Part shown: positions 5,121 to 9,322 of the stretch, piece by piece
Layout: every line of letters starts with the position of its first letter
Numbering within the stretch: position 1 is the first letter of the stretch
Assembly: GCA_002451235.1 (NCBI GenBank)
Contig: DKBN01000005.1
Coordinates: 1,444 to 10,765 of the forward strand
Reading direction: 5' to 3'
From: Patescibacteria group bacterium UBA6899
GTDB lineage: Bacteria > Patescibacteriota > Minisyncoccia > Phycocordibacterales > UBA6899
Length of the DNA: 9,322 nt
Made by a program: the position numbers and the translations under genes
Notes under the pieces: model-generated
The model's database searches: none
What the model saw: the letters and a program-made list of their open reading frames with translations, nothing else
What the model was told of the DNA's origin: nothing

Positions 5121-6711
5121 GGTGCGGTCGTGAAAGGAACAAAAGCACCATCCCCAAAATAGCGATGGGGGTAAGGATCAGAAGAAAATAGTCCATAAGG
5201 GAAAAGATGTGCGAGAAATACGTATTGAAAGAGAAGCTCGAGCTTTTCCCGTTTAAAAAGAAATCGTAGTTCAAGAGAAAATTATATTCTTTCGCCGGAA
5301 GCAACAGCCCTTCGCTTTTCGGCGGGATCGCGTTCGTCGTCAACGCTCCCAGGAGCGAGATCGCGGTCGAGTAAAGGAAGAGAGCGAAGATGCCCACTTT
5401 CACCAAAAGATTATCCGCCACCCATTCAAGCCCCAAACCGACGAACAGCGAAAGGAACGCTATGGAGGGGATGATATAACGAGGCCCGAATGCCCATCCC
5501 CCCCAGGGATCGCCCCAGGAAGAGTAGATCAGCAGATTCGTTCCGATGAGAAGCAATATAAGGAGGTACATCGCGCGCTCCGTTCGCAAGCGAGTCATCC
5601 CGCGGACAATGCCGAACAAAGCGAGGATGAAGATCGGCGAGAAGAACAAAAGGCCGCGCTCGTCGGAGACCAGGAGAACATAGAGGCCATTCGGGATGTT
5701 CTCTTCATGGAAGAATCCAGCCACGGTCTTCTCTTCAACGGTCGTGGTGGCGCCCTCGACAGCGATCATCTTGTCCTTCCCGGTGACTGCGGTCGTGCTC
5801 CTGTTCGCGGCCCCGCGAACAAGCGCCGGTGGCGTGCTCGTCGCGAATGTAGCCTCGTCAAGGTCGGTAAGTGTTCCAGCGAGTTTGCTCCACCCCCCGT
5901 AATAGTGGGCATTATGGGCAAAGTGAAGCCCAGTCACGCCGATGAAGATGATCGCGGTCAGAATCCCGGCCCAGCGGACGGTGAACGATACGTCCTCTCC
6001 TCTCGCCTGAAAAGAGAAGGTCGCGATCGCGAAGAAGACCATGAGGGGGAGGAAGAGCGCAGCGTTTGGGTAATCGACGAAGATCGCAAGAGCATATACG
6101 AGCCAAATACCGGCCGCGGCGAACGTCGCGTACCTCTTCCTCTCACGATACAGCCAAAGCGCATAGAACCCGCTCACCAGAAAACAAGCAGTGAACGCGT
6201 TCTGATAGAGCGTGACCGCATAGCTCCATGACGTGGACGCGACAGCGAACGTAAGGACGGAAAAAAGAGCGATCGGGGGCGAGAATCGGAATATGTTTCT
6301 TCCTATAAGATAGAGGAAAATGAGCGTGACGATGGAGACGAGTGATTCTACCGAGAAGGCGGATACCTGTCCGAGGCCGAAATTGCTTCCGAGAAGATAG
6401 AATGGGAGAGCAATATATGCTACTCCGGGAGCAAAGAAACTATAGAATCTGCCGTCCGGAGAATATCCGACATCGGGGAACGCCGCTTCCGCCCACGCGC
6501 GGTCCAAGGCATAGCTCCCCGTTTCGGCAAGACTCGCGATGTGCACGAACCTGCCTCGTTCAGGAGAAAGTTCAAAGGCCTTGGTCGGTTGAGTCAGTCC
6601 GTTCTGAAGATCGGACGCGACGGGGTTCCCTGGGGCGCCCCGCAACGTGAGCCCGTAGATCAGTGCCCCGAAGAGTATAATGCAGATGATACCGATGATG
6701 TCTTTCTTCAT
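5113..6711 (-). CDS. Second polytopic membrane glycosyltransferase-like protein (GT-C superfamily)
   Basis: 532 residues from the ATG at 6711. A longer frame from 6939 exists, but it would overlap the deacetylase gene by about 230 bases. MKKDIIGIICIILFGALIY is a natural membrane N-terminus, and the ATGA overlap with the deacetylase stop supports this start. About 12-13 membrane segments are seen. The first outer region (23-93) holds FVHIASLAETGSYALDRAWAE and YSPDGRFYSFFAPG, typical of GT-C loops in which a sugar-phosphate carrier binds. Later come SDERGLLFFSPIF (349-361) and WGDPWGGWAFGPRYIIP (399-415), a motif widespread in uncharacterised bacterial mannosyltransferase-like membrane proteins. 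An unusual Thr/Ala-rich loop at about 283-333 interrupts the middle. With the adjacent GT-C gene it probably adds successive sugars on the outer face. Membrane GT-C-like identity is likely; activity is inferred only. Confidence 0.75.
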   Translation of the reverse strand: MKKDIIGIICIILFGALIYGLTLRGAPGNPVASDLQNGLTQPTKAFELSPERGRFVHIASLAETGSYALDRAWAEAAFPDVGYSPDGRFYSFFAPGVAYIALPFYLLGSNFGLGQVSAFSVESLVSIVTLIFLYLIGRNIFRFSPPIALFSVLTFAVASTSWSYAVTLYQNAFTACFLVSGFYALWLYRERKRYATFAAAGIWLVYALAIFVDYPNAALFLPLMVFFAIATFSFQARGEDVSFTVRWAGILTAIIFIGVTGLHFAHNAHYYGGWSKLAGTLTDLDEATFATSTPPALVRGAANRSTTAVTGKDKMIAVEGATTTVEEKTVAGFFHEENIPNGLYVLLVSDERGLLFFSPIFILALFGIVRGMTRLRTERAMYLLILLLIGTNLLIYSSWGDPWGGWAFGPRYIIPSIAFLSLFVGLGLEWVADNLLVKVGIFALFLYSTAISLLGALTTNAIPPKSEGLLLPAKEYNFLLNYDFFLNGKSSSFSFNTYFSHIFSLMDYFLLILTPIAILGMVLLFLSRPHHE

Positions 6712-7529
6712 GGTTTTTTGTCGTTCTTTTCGGCGAAATGCCGACGCGGCAAGTAATAGATCTCGGGAGTATCGGGAACAATCCCATCGGGATAGAGTCC
6801 GTTCACCTGGCTCGAATACTCGCGGATCATGCGCTCCTTCGTTTCTTGCTCCTTTGAAAACGCATACGACCCGATCGTCATCCGCTCGATCACATGCGCC
6901 GAAACACCATGACGGGTATGGTACGGAAGATCCGACCATAGGACAACATCCGTGAAATTATCGAGGCAGACGTCGCGTATCAGCACATGATCGACATGCG
7001 TATCGATCGCAAGCGGACAAAAGATGACGGCATTCTTTTCTTTCACGATCGAGCGGAGACGAAGAGCGATCTCGCGTGCGACGCCGAGATCGTCTTCGGA
7101 AACGACATTGGACGCGAGGTGAATGCGGAATATCGGGTAAATATGCGCCAATTCAGGGGCGATCCTAGCAAGGAGACCGCGCACGAGACCAAGATCGCGA
7201 CGTTTTCGCCAAAGCCCGTCGACGAATCCGAGCATTTGCGGGATGATCCCGATATGAGCGAACGCGCGACGATCTTCCTCTCTGCGCTGACCATAGAGTT
7301 CCGACGCTTCTTTGGCCCCAGACCGCCTGAGGAACCTCTTCGCTGAAAGCGTGTAGGGCGATGCGCCGCCCTCGGAGAATACTGTGATTGCTTCCACCTT
7401 GGTGCGTTTTGAGAGATATGACATCAATCCTCCCGCGGAAAGCGCAGCATCGTCGGGGTGCGGAGAAATGAAATAGCAGGGGGCCCGCCCGTCGATAATC
7501 TCTCTCATGATCGGAAATGTGTCTTTCAT
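6708..7529 (-). CDS. PIG-L/LmbE-family zinc-dependent N-deacetylase
   Basis: 273 residues, a usual length for the family. Residues 21-34 read ISPHPDDAALSAGG, the zinc-binding HPDD loop (H24, D27) with D26 as likely general base. H178 and H181 in DTHVDH supply the second metal/catalytic histidine region. RREEDRRAFAHIGI (82-95) and the C-terminal SSQVNGLYPDG (239-249) are further typical elements. Family members remove acetyl groups from N-acetylglucosamine units of glycolipids (PIG-L in GPI anchors), thiol precursors (MshB, BshB) or antibiotics. Thiol biosynthesis is not supported, as no ligase or inositol/malate partner is seen; between glycosyltransferases, a glycan or glycolipid substrate is more likely. 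There is no signal peptide, so it is cytosolic or peripheral. It lies 2 bases after the fusion-glycosyltransferase stop and overlaps the next gene by ATGA. A second Met at residue 8 is a possible alternative start. Confidence 0.9.
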   Translation of the reverse strand: MKDTFPIMREIIDGRAPCYFISPHPDDAALSAGGLMSYLSKRTKVEAITVFSEGGASPYTLSAKRFLRRSGAKEASELYGQRREEDRRAFAHIGIIPQMLGFVDGLWRKRRDLGLVRGLLARIAPELAHIYPIFRIHLASNVVSEDDLGVAREIALRLRSIVKEKNAVIFCPLAIDTHVDHVLIRDVCLDNFTDVVLWSDLPYHTRHGVSAHVIERMTIGSYAFSKEQETKERMIREYSSQVNGLYPDGIVPDTPEIYYLPRRHFAEKNDKKP

Positions 7530-7531
7530 AT

Positions 7532-9322
7532 CTACTCTTTTGCGATGATCTTTCTGATGAACGCCGCATATCGCTCCGCGACATTATCCCAATCGTTCTG
7601 GAGTGCATACGCCCTCGCCGCACTGCCGATCTTGGCGCGCAATTCGCCGTCCTCCCATAGCGCGCGTATTGCGTCAGAGAACCGATCGACGTCGAATGGG
7701 GGGACGCGAAGGACCGCGTCCTCGGGCGCCCAGGAAAAACCCGGGATATCGAAACACACGACAGGGATCCCGTACGACATCATTTCCAGAAGAACGAGCG
7801 AGAACGTCTCAAACCGAGACGGCATGAGTCCGATGACGCTATGAGAATATAGTTCTTCTTTCTCTTCCCCGTCCACGCGCCCGGGCATCAGCACCTTTCC
7901 CTCCAGTCTGTGCTTGCAGATAAGCGCGTTCGTTCTTGCGATATCCTTCGGCGCGCCTGAACCGGCGAGGACGAGCGGGGTTGAGTCGTTCGCTGCCTCT
8001 TTGCGGTATGCTTCAAGCAGAAGATCTATCCCTTTCTGGTCGATCTCGATACGGCCGAGCGATAGGATGTGCTTCCCTTCGCTGGATCGTACGTTATTGG
8101 CGTTCTTTGGGGGGTATACTCCGTTCTCGATGACCGCGACATTCGCGCGCGGATTCTTCGAGAGAATATCGTCACGTGAAGTCTCGGTGAGCGCGATGAA
8201 ATGCCGATAGAGTCTGAGGCCCGTATTTTCGATCAAGGTAAAAGGGATGTGGTATTTCCGCGTCATGTCTCTTCCCGAAAGCATGTGAACGAGTCCGATG
8301 ACCGGTTTGCGCGTCCACAAGGGCAAGAAAGAGGTCGAGAAAGGCGGCGTAAAACTCTCGATCCAAACATCATGCGGAACCCTCCGCGCCGCGAACGGAA
8401 GAAGGAAGTGGAATGCGAGCTGGCTGATGCGCGGACCCAGGATACTTGGTCCGATGCGCCGGTATTCGACGCCCTCGTACCGTACGTCCCGCGCCCCCGG
8501 GTAATTGCCGGTCACGACAATGACGCGAGAGTGCTGCGCGAGGCGCTTTGCGACCTCATGGATGGAGATCGCTCCTCCCCCCGCATAATACGGGTTATTT
8601 CTGTCGTCAAAATTCGAGAATACGATCGTTGGCAAGCCCTTTCTTTCTGAAGTTCGGGTTCGAACTTCGGAGGGAATCGGAATTTTGGTCGATGTCGCAA
8701 CCTCCCAAAGCGGCGATGAACGGCTCGGATTCGCACGATTAACGAAACGGAACGCGAGATTGAGGAGAAAAGAGATCGGGGTTAAGAACGGCCGATGAAC
8801 AACGGAGCGGAAAAGGCCAACCAATTTGTACTTTATCGGGACGGAGTGCGCGATATCCGCCTCGGGACCGAAGATCGCGCGAAGTTCTGGCTGGTCCGTG
8901 CCGAACGATCGCTCGGTATGCCTCCAATAATCTCCCCATGTGAGCGGCGGCCAATAATAGATCTTCGCGTTCATAACGTAACGAAAGCCGTGATGCCGCT
9001 TCGCCATGAGGTAAATATAGGTGCGCTCTTCCGTCGACTCTTTTGGAATGAAAAGAGTCTCTGCGAAGGCGCGGCGATAGAGCGTCGCGGCACCGTAAAA
9101 ACACTGCACATGGTCACGATTCGGGATACCTAAACGAACGTCGTCCCATAAAGCATATGCCGAATACAGCAGTTGCGGGATGATTCCTTTTGGCCGGAGC
9201 ATGATCTGATGCGCCGCGAACATGACCCCGGCGGGGTCGGCCCTTGCCGCGGTGATAAAACGCTCAAGAAAATCGTCCCCATCCAGGCCGATATCGGCAT
9301 CAAGAACGATAAGAAAGTCGCT
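7532..9322 (-). CDS. GT2-GT4 fusion glycosyltransferase (5' end beyond window)
   Basis: 596 residues are visible and the frame is open to the window edge; the N-terminus lies outside. Visible residues 1-160 are the second half of a GT-A fold family 2 transferase: FLIVLDADIGL contains the DXD-like metal/UDP site (D8, D10), then FYGAATLYRRAF and EERTYIYLMAKRHHGFRYVMNAKIYYWPP. A hydrophobic or amphipathic segment (about 177-194) and a basic, Ser/Pro-rich linker follow to about 229. From about 230 a complete GT-B family 4 transferase begins: TIVFSNFDDRNNPYYAGGGAISIHEVAKRL (acceptor lobe), LSLGRIEIDQKGIDLLLEAY, VLAGSGAP, VLMPGRVDGEEKEELY, and SRFETFSLVLLEMMSYGIPVV with the EX7E pair E505/E513. Two sequential sugar transfers by one polypeptide are inferred, probably on a lipid-linked acceptor at the inner membrane face. 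The frame is continuous across the junction, so this is a true fusion in the sequence as given. It appears to lead into the four genes downstream. Confidence 0.88.
   Translation of the reverse strand, partial: SDFLIVLDADIGLDGDDFLERFITAARADPAGVMFAAHQIMLRPKGIIPQLLYSAYALWDDVRLGIPNRDHVQCFYGAATLYRRAFAETLFIPKESTEERTYIYLMAKRHHGFRYVMNAKIYYWPPLTWGDYWRHTERSFGTDQPELRAIFGPEADIAHSVPIKYKLVGLFRSVVHRPFLTPISFLLNLAFRFVNRANPSRSSPLWEVATSTKIPIPSEVRTRTSERKGLPTIVFSNFDDRNNPYYAGGGAISIHEVAKRLAQHSRVIVVTGNYPGARDVRYEGVEYRRIGPSILGPRISQLAFHFLLPFAARRVPHDVWIESFTPPFSTSFLPLWTRKPVIGLVHMLSGRDMTRKYHIPFTLIENTGLRLYRHFIALTETSRDDILSKNPRANVAVIENGVYPPKNANNVRSSEGKHILSLGRIEIDQKGIDLLLEAYRKEAANDSTPLVLAGSGAPKDIARTNALICKHRLEGKVLMPGRVDGEEKEELYSHSVIGLMPSRFETFSLVLLEMMSYGIPVVCFDIPGFSWAPEDAVLRVPPFDVDRFSDAIRALWEDGELRAKIGSAARAYALQNDWDNVAERYAAFIRKIIAKE

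Noticed and set aside
4593..5162. 189-codon plus-strand frame
   Set aside because: Antisense shadow of the GT-C gene; very rich in Arg, Asp and Glu with no domain pattern.
5707..6231. 174-codon plus-strand frame
   Set aside because: Antisense to the second GT-C-like gene; charged low-complexity translation and no start context.
6708..6710. Recoded UGA (glycine) as in Absconditabacteria/Gracilibacteria
   Set aside because: UGA acts as a true stop for the deacetylase exactly at the start of the next gene, and the other genes carry no in-frame UGA.
6712..6939. N-terminal extension of the second GT-C-like gene (76 extra residues from an ATG at 6939)
   Set aside because: It would overlap the deacetylase coding region, its sequence is Arg/Ser/Cys-rich with no membrane character, and the ATGA junction at 6711 gives a natural start with a typical membrane N-terminus.
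6708..7529. Bacillithiol or mycothiol deacetylase (BshB/MshB)
   Set aside because: The fold is shared, but no thiol-pathway partner is present and the neighbours are glycan transferases.
8201..8650. 149-codon plus-strand frame
   Set aside because: Antisense to the GT4 domain, whose conserved motifs fix the real frame on the minus strand.

Overview
All convincing genes in this window lie on the minus strand, so transcription runs from position 9322 towards position 1. The window most likely comes from a Patescibacteria/CPR-type bacterium of moderate GC. The evidence is a type IV prepilin with the short leader and the FAQGRDAQRISNLNTI-style helix common in that group, very compact overlapping glycan genes, weak or absent Shine-Dalgarno sites, and secreted beta-rich proteins of a style common there. 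This assignment rests on recalled family resemblance, not on a marker gene. TAA, TAG and TGA all occur as ordinary stops, so the UGA-glycine code of Absconditabacteria/Gracilibacteria does not apply.

Region 1 (9322 to 2107) is a tight five-gene block. It opens with a GT2-GT4 fusion glycosyltransferase that is cut by the window edge. Next come a PIG-L/LmbE-type zinc deacetylase, two polytopic GT-C-type membrane glycosyltransferases, and a membrane-anchored glycoside-hydrolase-like TIM-barrel protein with a C-terminal carboxypeptidase-regulatory-like beta domain. The junctions are 2 bp apart, a 4-bp overlap (ATGA), an 8-bp overlap (ATGAGTAG) and 14 bp apart, so the block is almost certainly one transcript. 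Read together, the genes fit a pathway in which a cytoplasmic, probably lipid-linked glycan is started by GT2/GT4 chemistry and N-deacetylated. It would then be extended outside the membrane by polyprenyl-phosphate-sugar-dependent GT-C enzymes and processed by the anchored hydrolase-like protein. The set of enzyme classes resembles the early GPI-anchor pathway (GT4, PIG-L, GT-C), although the product is unknown.

Region 2 (2106 to 1395) has a 178-bp spacer with a weak terminator, a small palindrome and a possible promoter. A single prepilin gene follows, closed by a strong 11-bp-stem terminator.

Region 3 (1394 to 1) has a structured spacer of about 230 bp. It carries three helically spaced DnaA-box-like 9-mers, a consensus TATAAT box, a 14-bp perfect palindrome and a short direct repeat. 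The last gene encodes a secreted multi-domain protein with a signal peptide, a beta domain, one thrombospondin-type-3 calcium loop, and a jelly-roll-like C-terminus. The prepilin and the secreted protein are probably separate transcription units whose products act at the cell surface, where the glycan made by Region 1 would also be displayed.

No RNA gene, CRISPR array, insertion sequence or phage gene is visible. No gene-free stretch reaches 300 bases.
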